Positions 1-6,736 of a stretch of 7,910 bases of DNA are shown in pieces (position 1 is the stretch's first letter; every line of letters begins with the position of its first letter). The notes below the pieces were generated by a model. The model ran no database searches and was not told where the DNA came from. It was given only the letters and a program-made list of their open reading frames with translations. The DNA is taken from assembly GCA_903838095.1 (NCBI GenBank), contig CAILXE010000071.1:1-7910 (forward strand), read 5' to 3'. This DNA is from an uncultured Chlorobiaceae bacterium. Its GTDB lineage: Bacteria; Bacteroidota; Chlorobiia; Chlorobiales; Chlorobiaceae. The position numbers and the translations under genes were made by a program.

Positions 1-20
1 ACCAACTGAGCTAGGAACCC
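1..20 (-). tRNA. tRNA gene, 5' end only (partial at left edge)
   Basis: Read on the minus strand, bases 20 to 1 give GGGTTCC, then TA, then GCTCAGTTGGT. That is a 7-nt acceptor strand, U8 and A9, the 5' half of a D stem (GCTC) and a D loop with the invariant AG and GG. This fits the first 20 nt of a bacterial tRNA. The anticodon lies outside the window, so the amino acid cannot be told. A minus-strand promoter sits just upstream at the expected distance. No alternative fits as well, though 20 nt is a short basis for a call. Confidence 0.8.
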
Positions 21-36
21 TATTAATGGGGGAAAA

Positions 37-65
37 AGTATACCATAAATTCCTGTTAATTACAA
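37..65 (-). promoter_or_regulatory. sigma70-type promoter of the left-edge tRNA
   Basis: On the minus strand there is a -35 box TTGTAA (65-60), a spacer of exactly 17 nt, and a -10 box TATACT (42-37). The -10 is preceded by TGG, giving an extended -10 of the TGn type. Transcription would start near base 30, about 10 nt before the first tRNA base at 20. The run of C residues at the predicted start region (about 32-27) resembles the GC-rich discriminator of stable-RNA promoters; that link to growth-rate control is inference. Confidence 0.65.
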
Positions 66-96
66 AAAGAAATAGCCAGCCCGAAAGAGTGTCACT

Positions 97-143
97 ATCG
101 GCCACTTGTAAGCACGCATGAAAAAGCATAACTTCAGGCCGAT
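97..143. repeat. 7-bp inverted repeat upstream of dxr
   Basis: ATCGGCC at 97-103 is perfectly complementary to GGCCGAT at 137-143, with 33 nt between. It lies in the intergenic region between the divergent tRNA and dxr. It could form a long-loop hairpin in a dxr leader or be a pair of operator half-sites. A 7-bp match at this spacing can also arise by chance. No T-run follows it directly, so it is not an evident terminator. Confidence 0.3.
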
Positions 144-181
144 CATGAATCACCTAAGCCCGACAACCTTTTTTCATCATT

Positions 182-1330
182 ATGCGATCACTTTCCATTC
201 TCGGCTGTACCGGCTCCATCGGCGTCAGCACTCTTGATGTTGTCAGGCTGCACCCCGACAAGTTCAATATTACCGGTCTTGCCGCAGGTCAGGATGTTGC
301 CCTGCTGGCAAAACAGATAGAAGAGTTCCGGCCTGTCGCAGTATCGCTGAAGAATGAAGAGAGTGCTAAAAAGCTTTCTGCCCTCTGCGGCGAGTATAAA
401 CCCGAAATTTTGTTTGGTGTTGAAGGCGCTTCGGCCATTGCTGCGGCCGACGGGACTGATATGGTGGTTTCAGCCATTGTCGGGGCGGCAGGTTTAGTTC
501 CTACGGTACGCGCTATCAAGGCGGGCAAGCATATTGCCCTGGCGAACAAGGAAACGCTTGTCGTGGCAGGCCAGCTTGTCTCCGATCTGGTCAAAAAGCA
601 CAAGGTGCACCTGCTGCCGGTTGACAGCGAGCACTCTGCCGTCTTTCAGTCACTTGCCGGTCACCGGGCAGAGGATGTCGAGCGCATCATCCTGACAGCC
701 TCGGGAGGGCCCTTTCGCAACACCCCTGCCGAAGAGCTGAAACAGGTCAAGCTCGAACAGGCGTTGAAACATCCACAATGGAGTATGGGTGCCAAAATAA
801 CCATTGATTCAGCAACCATGATGAACAAGGGGCTTGAGGTGATTGAGGCACACTGGCTCTTTAATGTTCCTGCCGAAAAAATTGGTGTTGTGGTACACCC
901 CCAGAGCATCATCCACTCCATGGTCGAATATATTGACGGTTGCGTCATGGCGCAACTTGGCGCTCCAGACATGCGCGCACCGATCGCTTATGCGCTCGCA
1001 TGGCCAGAACGCTGCCAAAGCGGCATTCCAAAACTTGATCTTGCAAAGACAGGCACACTGACCTTTGAAGAGCCGGATATGACGCGCTTTCCAGCCCTTC
1101 GTCTCGCGTTTGAGGCGCTTAAAGCAGGGCGAACTTACCCTGCCGTACTCAACGCGGCAAACGAAATCGCTGTAGCAGCTTTCCTCAACAGGAAGATCGG
1201 TTTTACCGACATTGCCGAAACAGTCGAAAAGACCATGCAGGCTCACGAAGCGTATAACCCTGTCGAACTTGAAGATTATCTGCAAGCCGATCAGTGGGCC
1301 CGTGAAACGGCAACAAGACTTCTTGCCTGA
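182..1330 (+). CDS. dxr: 1-deoxy-D-xylulose 5-phosphate reductoisomerase (Dxr/IspC)
   Basis: This enzyme makes the first committed step of the MEP isoprenoid pathway, the NADPH-dependent conversion of DXP to 2-C-methyl-D-erythritol 4-phosphate in the cytoplasm. In a green sulfur bacterium its products would feed the tails of chlorophylls, carotenoids and quinones. The protein is 382 aa, the usual length. The N-terminal Rossmann motif GxTGSIG is at residues 8-14, ANKETL at 121-126, the metal-binding VDSEH segment at 147-151 (Asp148, Glu150), TASGGPFR at 172-179, and the [11 protein letters not shown] segment at 214-224 with the third metal ligand Glu219. Residue 9 is Cys where many homologues have Ser. 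The ATG at 182 puts the NADPH motif at the normal distance from the N terminus and an in-frame stop lies at 155-157. No convincing Shine-Dalgarno precedes it. It is the first gene of a tight plus-strand cluster with rseP following after 58 nt. Confidence 0.97.
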   Translation: MRSLSILGCTGSIGVSTLDVVRLHPDKFNITGLAAGQDVALLAKQIEEFRPVAVSLKNEESAKKLSALCGEYKPEILFGVEGASAIAAADGTDMVVSAIVGAAGLVPTVRAIKAGKHIALANKETLVVAGQLVSDLVKKHKVHLLPVDSEHSAVFQSLAGHRAEDVERIILTASGGPFRNTPAEELKQVKLEQALKHPQWSMGAKITIDSATMMNKGLEVIEAHWLFNVPAEKIGVVVHPQSIIHSMVEYIDGCVMAQLGAPDMRAPIAYALAWPERCQSGIPKLDLAKTGTLTFEEPDMTRFPALRLAFEALKAGRTYPAVLNAANEIAVAAFLNRKIGFTDIAETVEKTMQAHEAYNPVELEDYLQADQWARETATRLLA

Positions 1331-1388
1331 ACCAGAAAAGCCGAGAGCGGCCGTAACACTTTTTATTTACTGATAACAAAGGATATTT

Positions 1389-2753
1389 ATGGATTTTCTG
1401 AGTACAACATTTTTTTTCATCGTCGCCATTTTCATTCTGGTGACAGCTCATGAGCTTGGCCACTTTTTGACTGCGAAACTCTTCGGGATGAGGGTTGACA
1501 AATTTTATATCGGTTTCGACTTTTTTGAAAAGCGACTCTGGAAAAAAACGATCGGAGAAACCGAATATGGCATCGGCGCATTTCCGCTGGGCGGCTATGT
1601 CAAGATTGCCGGTATGGTCGATGAAAGCCTTGACACCTCATTTCAAAGCGGAGAACCACAACCCTGGGAGTTCAGGGCAAAACCGGTCTGGCAGCGACTG
1701 ATTGTTCTTGCTGGCGGCGTCTCCATGAACCTTATCCTTGCGGCGGCAATCTTTATCGGCATAACCCTTGTCCTCGGAGAATCGCGTACCAGCGTCAACA
1801 ATCCTGCCTTTATAGAAAAGGGATCCGTCTTCGAATCAATGGGCATGAAGACGGGAGACAGACTTCAACTCGCCAACGGCAAACCCCTCGACAGTTGGGA
1901 GGAGGCGCTTGACCCTGAGCTCTTTACCGCTCGCTCGCTCCGCTACACACTGCTGCGTGATGGAAAAAGCGTCACTGTGGAGGCGCCATCAAACATCATG
2001 TCAACAATTAACACCAATAAAAGTCTTGGCATACGCCCAATTGTCCCGCCAGTCATCGACGAGGTTCTCGAAAAAATGCCTGCCAGCAGCGCAGGAATAA
2101 AATCAGGCGCACTCATTACTGCCATCAACGGAAAAAATGTCTCTGACTGGACCGAGGTTGTTGGAATCATCTCGTCCAACGCAGGCCGACCAATCATTAT
2201 AACCTGGCTGCACCTGAAAACGCCGCAGAAGGGAAAAACAATCACGGCTGAAGAGATCAGGGCAAACGGTGAGAGCCTGGTCACCACCGTAGTGCCCAAC
2301 GCATCCGGCAAAATAGGTATCTCACTGAAACAGACGATTGAAACCGAACGCAGAAAACTCTCTGTGCCCGAGTCGATGGTCAGCGGAGTCAAACAGACCT
2401 GGAAAATGAGCGCCATGACGGTTCAGGGATTCGTTAAAATCTTTACTGGCCAGGAAGATTTCCGCAAATCAGTCGGAGGTCCCATCAAGATTGCAAAAAT
2501 CGCAAGCCAGAGCGCCGAGCAGGGCCCCGTCAGCTTTCTCTATTTTCTCTCCATGCTCTCAATCTCGCTTGCAATTATCAATATGCTTCCAGTTCCAGCG
2601 CTCGATGGCGGACAATTTGTGCTGAATGGCATTGAAGGCATTATCGGCAGGGAGCTTCCTTTCGAAGTCAAGATGCGTATACAGCAAATCGGCATGGCAC
2701 TGCTCATGGCGCTTTTTGCATATATTCTGATCAACGATATTTTTAACCCATGA
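1389..2753 (+). CDS. rseP: RIP metalloprotease RseP (site-2 protease family, M50)
   Basis: An inner-membrane zinc protease that cuts within transmembrane segments. In E. coli RseP cleaves anti-sigma factor RseA and remnant signal peptides; the substrate here is unknown. The 454-aa protein has HELGH at residues 21-25 in the first membrane helix, giving the zinc ligands and catalytic Glu22. [11 protein letters not shown] (66-76) follows, then a membrane segment around 103-127 with GGVSMN (109-114), two PDZ domains at roughly 135-200 and 215-315, a helix around 382-402, the third zinc-ligand motif LDGG at 405-408 (Asp406), and a last helix around 428-449. The second PDZ seems to carry an extra stretch of about 16 residues near 275-291. 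The start at 1389 has AAAGGA at 1378-1383, 5 nt upstream. Position directly after dxr is a common arrangement in bacteria. prfA starts 18 nt after its stop. Confidence 0.95.
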   Translation: MDFLSTTFFFIVAIFILVTAHELGHFLTAKLFGMRVDKFYIGFDFFEKRLWKKTIGETEYGIGAFPLGGYVKIAGMVDESLDTSFQSGEPQPWEFRAKPVWQRLIVLAGGVSMNLILAAAIFIGITLVLGESRTSVNNPAFIEKGSVFESMGMKTGDRLQLANGKPLDSWEEALDPELFTARSLRYTLLRDGKSVTVEAPSNIMSTINTNKSLGIRPIVPPVIDEVLEKMPASSAGIKSGALITAINGKNVSDWTEVVGIISSNAGRPIIITWLHLKTPQKGKTITAEEIRANGESLVTTVVPNASGKIGISLKQTIETERRKLSVPESMVSGVKQTWKMSAMTVQGFVKIFTGQEDFRKSVGGPIKIAKIASQSAEQGPVSFLYFLSMLSISLAIINMLPVPALDGGQFVLNGIEGIIGRELPFEVKMRIQQIGMALLMALFAYILINDIFNP

Positions 2754-2771
2754 GGCTGACAGCCGAAAGAA

Positions 2772-3845
2772 ATGCTTGACAAACTGCAGTCCATAAAAGA
2801 GAAGCACCTCGATCTTGAACAGTTGCTTGCCGACCCAAAAGCGGCAAATGATCAGGCACGTTTCAGAAAACTCAACAAGGAATACAGCGACCTCAAGGAA
2901 ATTGTGCAGGCTTACGACCAGTATGCCGAAAAAAAATCAGAACTTGAAGCCTCCCGGCAACTGCTGAAAGAGGAGAATGACCAGGAGATGAAAGAGCTTG
3001 TTCAGGCAGACATCAACGAGCTGCAGAAAAAACTGCCCGAACTGGAACAGCGCCTGAAGGTACTGCTTCTCCCAAAAGAGGAGGCCGATTCACGTAATGT
3101 CATTATAGAAATCCGGGCTGGCACCGGCGGAGAGGAAGCTGCGCTCTTTACCGCCGACCTGACAAGAATGTACCAGCGATATGCCGAGCAGCAGGGCTGG
3201 CAATGCCACACACTGCACTTCAATGAAAGCTCCGTCCCCGGCGGCTTCAGGGAGATGACGCTTGAGGTCAGTGGTAATGACGTCTACGGAACCATGAAGT
3301 ATGAAAGCGGCGTCCACCGTGTCCAGCGTGTTCCTGATACCGAAACACAGGGCCGTATCCACACCTCTGCTGTCAGCGTCGCAGTTCTTCCTGAAGCTGA
3401 AGAGGTCGATGTCGAAATCCGTCGCGAAGATCTGCGATTCGATACCTACCGGAGTGGGGGAAAAGGGGGACAAAACGTCAACAAGGTTGAGACTGCTGTC
3501 CGCATAACCCATATCCCGAGCGGCATAGTCGCCGCCTGTCAGGAAGAGCGATCACAGCTCCAGAACAAAGAGCGGGCCATGCAGATGCTCCGCACAAAAC
3601 TCTACGACATCCAGCTTGCTGAACAGCAGCAGCAGCGGGCTGACCTGCGCCGTTCGATGGTCACAACCGGAGACAGGAGCGCAAAAATCCGCACCTACAA
3701 CTACCCTCAGTCACGGGTGACCGACCACCGAATCGGCTATACCAGCCACGCTCTTCCACAGATCCTGCAAGGCGAGCTTCAGGATATCATCGAAGCGCTC
3801 AAAATGCATGATCAGGCAGAACGTCTGCAGTCCGAGCTCATGTAA
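2772..3845 (+). CDS. prfA: peptide chain release factor 1 (RF1)
   Basis: Recognises UAA and UAG stop codons in the ribosomal A site and triggers hydrolysis of peptidyl-tRNA. The 357-aa protein has the RF1 layout. An N-terminal coiled-coil-like domain (about 1-100) is followed by the conserved [13 protein letters not shown] segment (114-126). The codon-recognition PxT tripeptide appears as Pro-Asp-Thr at 188-190, not the SPF of RF2. QGRIHTSA is at 193-200 and the universal GGQ at 232-234 (within [10 protein letters not shown]) lies in the peptidyl-transferase-centre domain. The PxT motif and the complete, uninterrupted frame argue against RF2, whose gene usually has a programmed frameshift. 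The Shine-Dalgarno is weak (GAAAGA, 2765-2770) and very close to the ATG. With only 18 nt from the rseP stop, translation is probably coupled or at least co-transcribed. Confidence 0.97.
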   Translation: MLDKLQSIKEKHLDLEQLLADPKAANDQARFRKLNKEYSDLKEIVQAYDQYAEKKSELEASRQLLKEENDQEMKELVQADINELQKKLPELEQRLKVLLLPKEEADSRNVIIEIRAGTGGEEAALFTADLTRMYQRYAEQQGWQCHTLHFNESSVPGGFREMTLEVSGNDVYGTMKYESGVHRVQRVPDTETQGRIHTSAVSVAVLPEAEEVDVEIRREDLRFDTYRSGGKGGQNVNKVETAVRITHIPSGIVAACQEERSQLQNKERAMQMLRTKLYDIQLAEQQQQRADLRRSMVTTGDRSAKIRTYNYPQSRVTDHRIGYTSHALPQILQGELQDIIEALKMHDQAERLQSELM

Positions 3846-3869
3846 ACGAAACAGGAAAAACGCGATACC

Positions 3870-4481
3870 ATGGAAATGGATGCAACAGGTGTAAGCAAGG
3901 GCGATTGGATATTTAACGGGGAATTTAACCGTACATCAGCCTATCTCTCTGATCACAAAAAAATACTGGGGTTCAACCCCTTCTGCCATAGCGTTGAACT
4001 GACCGACACCGCAAATGTCTATAAATGGCTCTTCCGTGTCACCGACCCGCAGAACAACCCGTTTGATGTGATTTTTTTTGTCGAACAGATCGAAGAACTT
4101 TTACTGGAGCTGCCAAAACATATAGAATACACCGATCCTGCTGACCTCCCGGATGAGATCATCAAATGTTACACGGTTGGCAAAAAGATACGCTGGCAAC
4201 ACCACCAAACCCCTGGCCAGGTCGAAGATCCTGCAAAATATCTCTTTGAGGGGAAAGCATTTGCAAATATGTCCATGCACCCGGAAGGACCAGAAAAAAC
4301 AAGAGTGCTGTTAGATCTTAAAATTGACGTCCGCTTTACTCTTTACCCGGCGTTCCGCATCGTGCCGGAAAAAATTCTCCATGCCATGACCAACGCAGGT
4401 ATGTCAATCATCATGCAGACCTCGACCAACAAGATGTTTCACTCAATTACCAGGGATTTCAACAACATGAAAAAAACATAA
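3870..4481 (+). CDS. DUF1997-like (SRPBCC/START-fold) protein, function unknown
   Basis: A 203-aa soluble protein with no signal peptide or membrane helix. The N-terminal half alternates short predicted strands and loops (about 10-75, with [12 protein letters not shown] and YKWLFRV). The middle contains a strand-rich part (about 98-160). It ends FRIVPEKIL (162-170) followed by a long amphipathic C-terminal helix (about 171-200). This strand-rich body closed by a C-terminal helix, and the F-x-I-x-P...L pattern before it, resemble the DUF1997 family of cyanobacteria and plants, within the SRPBCC ligand-binding superfamily. That assignment is by memory of pattern, not by search. The ATG at 3870 is used; a second in-frame ATG at 3876 is possible. 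AGGA at 3853-3856 is 13 nt from the first ATG, longer than usual. It follows prfA by 24 nt and is probably the last gene of the cluster. Confidence 0.75.
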   Translation: MEMDATGVSKGDWIFNGEFNRTSAYLSDHKKILGFNPFCHSVELTDTANVYKWLFRVTDPQNNPFDVIFFVEQIEELLLELPKHIEYTDPADLPDEIIKCYTVGKKIRWQHHQTPGQVEDPAKYLFEGKAFANMSMHPEGPEKTRVLLDLKIDVRFTLYPAFRIVPEKILHAMTNAGMSIIMQTSTNKMFHSITRDFNNMKKT

Positions 4482-4545
4482 ACGACGAATATCTTTCCTC
4501 AATATGGCTTCACGGATGTGATTGCAGAAAAAACAGCCTCCCTGA

Positions 4546-5049
4546 TTATTGAATTTTTGCTTTGGCAAGAAAGAGCGACTTGTCAACTGTGGCAAAAAAG
4601 TTCTGATAAAATTTTTCGTCACTGATTTGCGTCACACTCATCACTGCGCCCCGGTTATTCATCACCTTGTTCTTGAAATTAATGCGCACTTTGGTCTGCT
4701 TGCCATATTCACTAATATTGGCTGATGCTTCGGTGATACTGTTTTTTCTGTATTCAGGGTTATTGGTAAAGGCCCTTGCAAAAAAAGATTCCGCACTATT
4801 TTCAACATCCTCTTCTTTCTGCGCCGTTAAAAGCCCTAAATCAATATTGGCCTGCTGAACAATAAATCCGTCATCCTGCAAAGCATTCATAACGGCTTTC
4901 ATAACCATTTTTGTATTACTCTGGTCATAGGTTCGGGTTTGAAATTCCCTGATCTCCAACTGGGTTTTTTGGGCAACCGGCTGCATTGTTTCACAACCAC
5001 TGATCGTTATCACTCCGGCAGCAAGAAAGAGCAACACTAATTTTTTCAT
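4546..5049 (-). CDS. uncharacterised lipoprotein
   Basis: A 167-aa protein with a bacterial lipoprotein signal: Lys-Lys at 2-3, a hydrophobic stretch 4-17 and the lipobox ISGC with the modified Cys19. Mature protein is therefore about 149 aa, anchored to a membrane, probably the outer membrane facing the periplasm since residue +2 is Glu and not Asp. After a linker, residues 31-78 form a compact segment (LEIREFQTRTYD, then MVMKAVMNALQDDGF, then DLGLLTAQK) of the strand-helix-strand kind that I have seen in unnamed lipoproteins of other bacteria. I know no function for it. A longer frame starts at 5097, but the ATG at 5049 places the signal peptide correctly and has a strong Shine-Dalgarno, AGAGGAG, 5 nt upstream. 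It is cotranscribed with the BamE-like gene ahead of it and converges with the DUF1997-like gene, 64 nt away. Confidence 0.85.
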   Translation of the reverse strand: MKKLVLLFLAAGVITISGCETMQPVAQKTQLEIREFQTRTYDQSNTKMVMKAVMNALQDDGFIVQQANIDLGLLTAQKEEDVENSAESFFARAFTNNPEYRKNSITEASANISEYGKQTKVRINFKNKVMNNRGAVMSVTQISDEKFYQNFFATVDKSLFLAKAKIQ

Positions 5050-5054
5050 ATCCG

Positions 5055-5061
5055 CTCCTCT
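5055..5061 (-). promoter_or_regulatory. Shine-Dalgarno of the second lipoprotein gene, overlapping the upstream stop
   Basis: On the minus strand AGAGGAG (5061-5055) lies 5 nt before the ATG at 5049 and shares its first bases with the TAG stop (5062-5060) of the BamE-like gene. A ribosome finishing the first gene would sit on the start site of the second, so translational coupling is likely. This site also decides in favour of the 5049 start over the upstream in-frame ATG at 5097. Confidence 0.75.
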
Positions 5062-5461
5062 AAAATTGACTGCTGTGATAAGAGTAATCGCTGACATGCC
5101 CCTTTAAAAACTTGATGATAACGGTCAGCGTTTTCTGGGTGGTGGCCGCCGCCCCAGCTTCTCTGCCACCAGTAAACAAAGACAATATTCCGCCCGACCC
5201 TGCTGAATACGAAGCTTCGGAGGCAATTTTATCATAAATCCAGGTTTCAACCTCATCCGTATCTTTAGAGACAATATTTGGAGAACCAAGAGTTTGTGCC
5301 ACCTCAGCCGGAGTCATTCCTTTTCTGATATCCTTCTGCACAATTCCGACCGTCAGTGCTCTGTCACGTGACGAAGGAAGCTGCTCTGCATGGTTGGCGG
5401 CAGTCATAGTACAACCGCCCAGAGTTAATGCAACTAATGCTGAAACAACTAATGCTTTCAT
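5060..5461 (-). CDS. BamE/SmpA-like small lipoprotein
   Basis: A 133-aa lipoprotein. The signal peptide is MKALVVSALVALTLGGC with lipobox LGGC and lipidated Cys17. The mature part matches the pattern of the SmpA/OmlA (BamE-like) fold: IRKGMTPAEVAQTLGSP at 45-61, W-x-Y at 74-76, and TLTVIIKFLKGHVSDYSYHSSQF at 111-133. A Gly/Ala/Ser-rich insert (about 82-108) separates the halves. BamE proper is an outer-membrane assembly (BAM) accessory; this protein has the fold signature but is not necessarily BamE, because the fold occurs in many small lipoproteins. A longer frame opens at 5584, but the ATG at 5461 begins a proper signal peptide and has AGGTTG (5470-5465) 6 nt from it at its AGG core. It is first in a two-gene unit with the next lipoprotein 10 nt downstream. 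Confidence 0.85.
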   Translation of the reverse strand: MKALVVSALVALTLGGCTMTAANHAEQLPSSRDRALTVGIVQKDIRKGMTPAEVAQTLGSPNIVSKDTDEVETWIYDKIASEASYSAGSGGILSLFTGGREAGAAATTQKTLTVIIKFLKGHVSDYSYHSSQF

Positions 5462-5534
5462 AATCAACCTGTAGACGTTAAGTAAGTAAAAGAATAGGAT
5501 GTTATTTCTCTGAATGCTCTTGAACCAACACTTT

Positions 5535-5564
5535 AATATACCGATTACATTCTTTTTCGCACAA
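5535..5564 (-). promoter_or_regulatory. candidate promoter of the lipoprotein pair
   Basis: On the minus strand TATATT (5540-5535, five of six to the -10 consensus) lies 18 nt after TTGTGC (5564-5559, three of six to -35). It would start transcription near 5528 and give a leader of about 65 nt before the ATG at 5461. A second, poorer arrangement (TTGGTT with TAACAT, 18-nt spacer) lies inside that leader. The -35 is weak, so this is only a candidate. Confidence 0.35.
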
Positions 5565-5584
5565 GTATTTTGCCCTCTCGTCAA

Positions 5585-5923
5585 TACTCACGGTGAGACT
5601 GAAAAAACTCGGAATACTGAAATTATCAGTCAATCAGGACGGTTGTGTGCAGGGATCTGAAACTGTGAACAAAACACACCTTCACTGGAGACATAATGAG
5701 AACAATTATTTAATAAAAGAGCCCGCGATCTCATCCAGATGACAGGTAAACAGATTGTCTTCGCCATCCTTCGTGGAGTCCCGCAGCTCAAGACGCATGG
5801 AAAAATCCTGGCAGTCACTCTGATTGGGTTTACTCCTGCTAAAGCAGATTTTTTACTGAGTCATGTTAAAATATTTACAAACAGACGCAGAGTTATTTTG
5901 CTAAAATTTGCGTATAATCAGAG
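5585..5923. other. intergenic stretch with no convincing gene
   Basis: About 340 nt between the lipoprotein promoter and the DUF975 gene. It holds an 11-bp palindrome CTCACgGTGAG (5587-5597), a GGAG followed 5 nt later by an ATG at 5697 whose frame stops after five codons, and a 64-codon open frame on the plus strand (5739-5933). That frame has no Shine-Dalgarno, overlaps the start of the downstream gene and resembles no family I know. A 62-codon frame on the minus strand (5818-5630) overlaps it and looks equally spurious. A small hairpin CTGC/GCAG followed by a T-run (5836-5854) could be a weak plus-strand terminator, but its stem has only 4 bp. The area could be a decayed gene or simply regulatory DNA. 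Confidence 0.4.
5913..5918 (+). promoter_or_regulatory. candidate -10 box for the DUF975 gene
   Basis: A perfect TATAAT. Transcription from it would begin near 5925, almost exactly on the first in-frame ATG (5924) and about 50 nt before the second ATG (5975). If real, it supports translation from 5975. I find no recognisable -35 box at 16-18 nt, so the box may be chance in AT-rich DNA. Confidence 0.35.
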
Positions 5924-5974
5924 ATGCGCTTAAGAGTAAAATCACTTTTCAGGAAACACAAAAAACACAAAAAA

Positions 5975-6634
5975 ATGAGCCCTCTTTCAAGCACTGAGAA
6001 CCGTGTTTTAACAGGTCAGGCACGAGAAGCCCTGAGGGAAAAATGGGGATTGGGTGTTGGTACTGCAGCAGTATACTTCTTGTTAATGCTTGTGTTGCAA
6101 TTCTTGTCTATACTTATCGGTATCAGTATAGCGGGTTTATCGGCATCCGAGGAATCTCTCAAATTATTCACCAACATAATCTACATACTCTTATCCATTC
6201 TTATTGACGGCCCAATGGCCGCAGGTTTAGCATATTTTATCTTATCTCTTTCAAGAAAGCAAGATGCAAGACTATCACAAGTATTCAGTGGCTTCAATAT
6301 CTATGGACTTTGCGTTGGCACATACCTACTTCAATGCGTCTTTATCTTTTGCTGGTCATTACTTCTTCTCGTTCCTGGTATTATCGCAACATTGTCATAT
6401 TCGATGACCTACTTCATTATTGCCGACAATAATTTCATTACTCCACTGGAGGCTATCACAAAAAGCAAAGAGATGATGCGTGGCAATAAATGGAAGTTTT
6501 TCTGCCTTGGTCTACGTTTTTTTGGCTGGAGTTTATTGTGCATCGTTACTCTTGGTATAGGATTCTTATGGCTTATTCCCTATTGGCATGTCAGTTACGC
6601 ACAATTTTACGACGACCTTAAAGAAAAAATTTGA
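5975..6634 (+). CDS. DUF975 family integral membrane protein
   Basis: A 219-aa hydrophobic protein with four or more membrane spans, roughly at residues 27-54, 63-92, 108-148 (probably two) and 173-202. Family-type motifs are AREALREKWGLGV (16-28), GPMAAGLAYF (79-88), LLLLVPGIIATLSYSMTYFIIADN (129-152), EAITKSKEMMRGNKW (159-173) and GFLWLIPYWHVSYAQFYDDL (196-215). These match the DUF975 family of unknown function as I remember it. An in-frame ATG at 5924 would add 17 residues, mostly Lys, Arg and His; I prefer 5975 because the family normally has a short N terminus before the REAL motif, and because the possible -10 box lies right before 5924. Neither start has a well-spaced Shine-Dalgarno (AGGAAA at 5951-5956 is 18 nt away). 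Codon choice is more AT-rich than in the flanking housekeeping genes, which hints at different ancestry or weak expression. Confidence 0.85.
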   Translation: MSPLSSTENRVLTGQAREALREKWGLGVGTAAVYFLLMLVLQFLSILIGISIAGLSASEESLKLFTNIIYILLSILIDGPMAAGLAYFILSLSRKQDARLSQVFSGFNIYGLCVGTYLLQCVFIFCWSLLLLVPGIIATLSYSMTYFIIADNNFITPLEAITKSKEMMRGNKWKFFCLGLRFFGWSLLCIVTLGIGFLWLIPYWHVSYAQFYDDLKEKI

Positions 6635-6656
6635 GCGACTTTTGCAGCACAAATAA

Positions 6657-6705
6657 CAAGATGACCTGATTTCATTGGCTTCAAAGAAAATAATTTCTCA
6701 TCTTG
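6657..6705. repeat. 8-bp inverted repeat between the DUF975 gene and iorA
   Basis: CAAGATGA at 6657-6664 is perfectly complementary to TCATCTTG at 6698-6705, with 33 nt between. The right arm ends on the first base of GAGGA (6705-6709), the only Shine-Dalgarno-like site ahead of iorA. In RNA the pairing would place a stem immediately before that site. No T-run directly follows the right arm (TTTTT is at 6715-6719), so it is a poor intrinsic terminator for the DUF975 gene. Confidence 0.35.
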
Positions 6706-6721
6706 AGGAACAACTTTTTCA

Positions 6722-6736
6722 ATGAGCGCACGATGA
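6722..6736 (+). other. possible four-codon upstream reading frame overlapping the iorA start
   Basis: The frame reads ATG AGC GCA CGA TGA (Met-Ser-Ala-Arg-stop). Its TGA at 6734-6736 overlaps the iorA ATG at 6733-6735 as ATGA, the classic arrangement for stop-start coupling. GAGGA at 6705-6709 lies 12 nt before this ATG but 23 nt before the iorA ATG, so it is nearer to serving the mini-frame. It may still be coincidence. Confidence 0.3.

Noticed and set aside
106..132. Plus-strand promoter for dxr (TTGTAA then CATAAC).
   Set aside because: The spacer is only 15 nt and both boxes are four of six, so it is no better than chance in this AT-rich stretch.
809..1285. 158-codon minus-strand frame inside dxr.
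   Set aside because: It is antisense to a clearly conserved enzyme and has no domain; a shadow frame.
1340..1364. GCCG/CGGC hairpin followed by a T-run between dxr and rseP, as a terminator.
   Set aside because: The stem has only 4 bp and the T-run begins 8 nt after it; the genes look co-transcribed.
4528..4544. Minus-strand terminator after the second lipoprotein gene (CAG-CTG stem then TTTTTT).
   Set aside because: A 3-bp stem is too short to support the call, although the T-run is in the right place.
5739..5933. 64-codon plus-strand open frame as a gene.
   Set aside because: No ribosome site, no recognisable family, and it overlaps the promoter and first ATG of the DUF975 gene.
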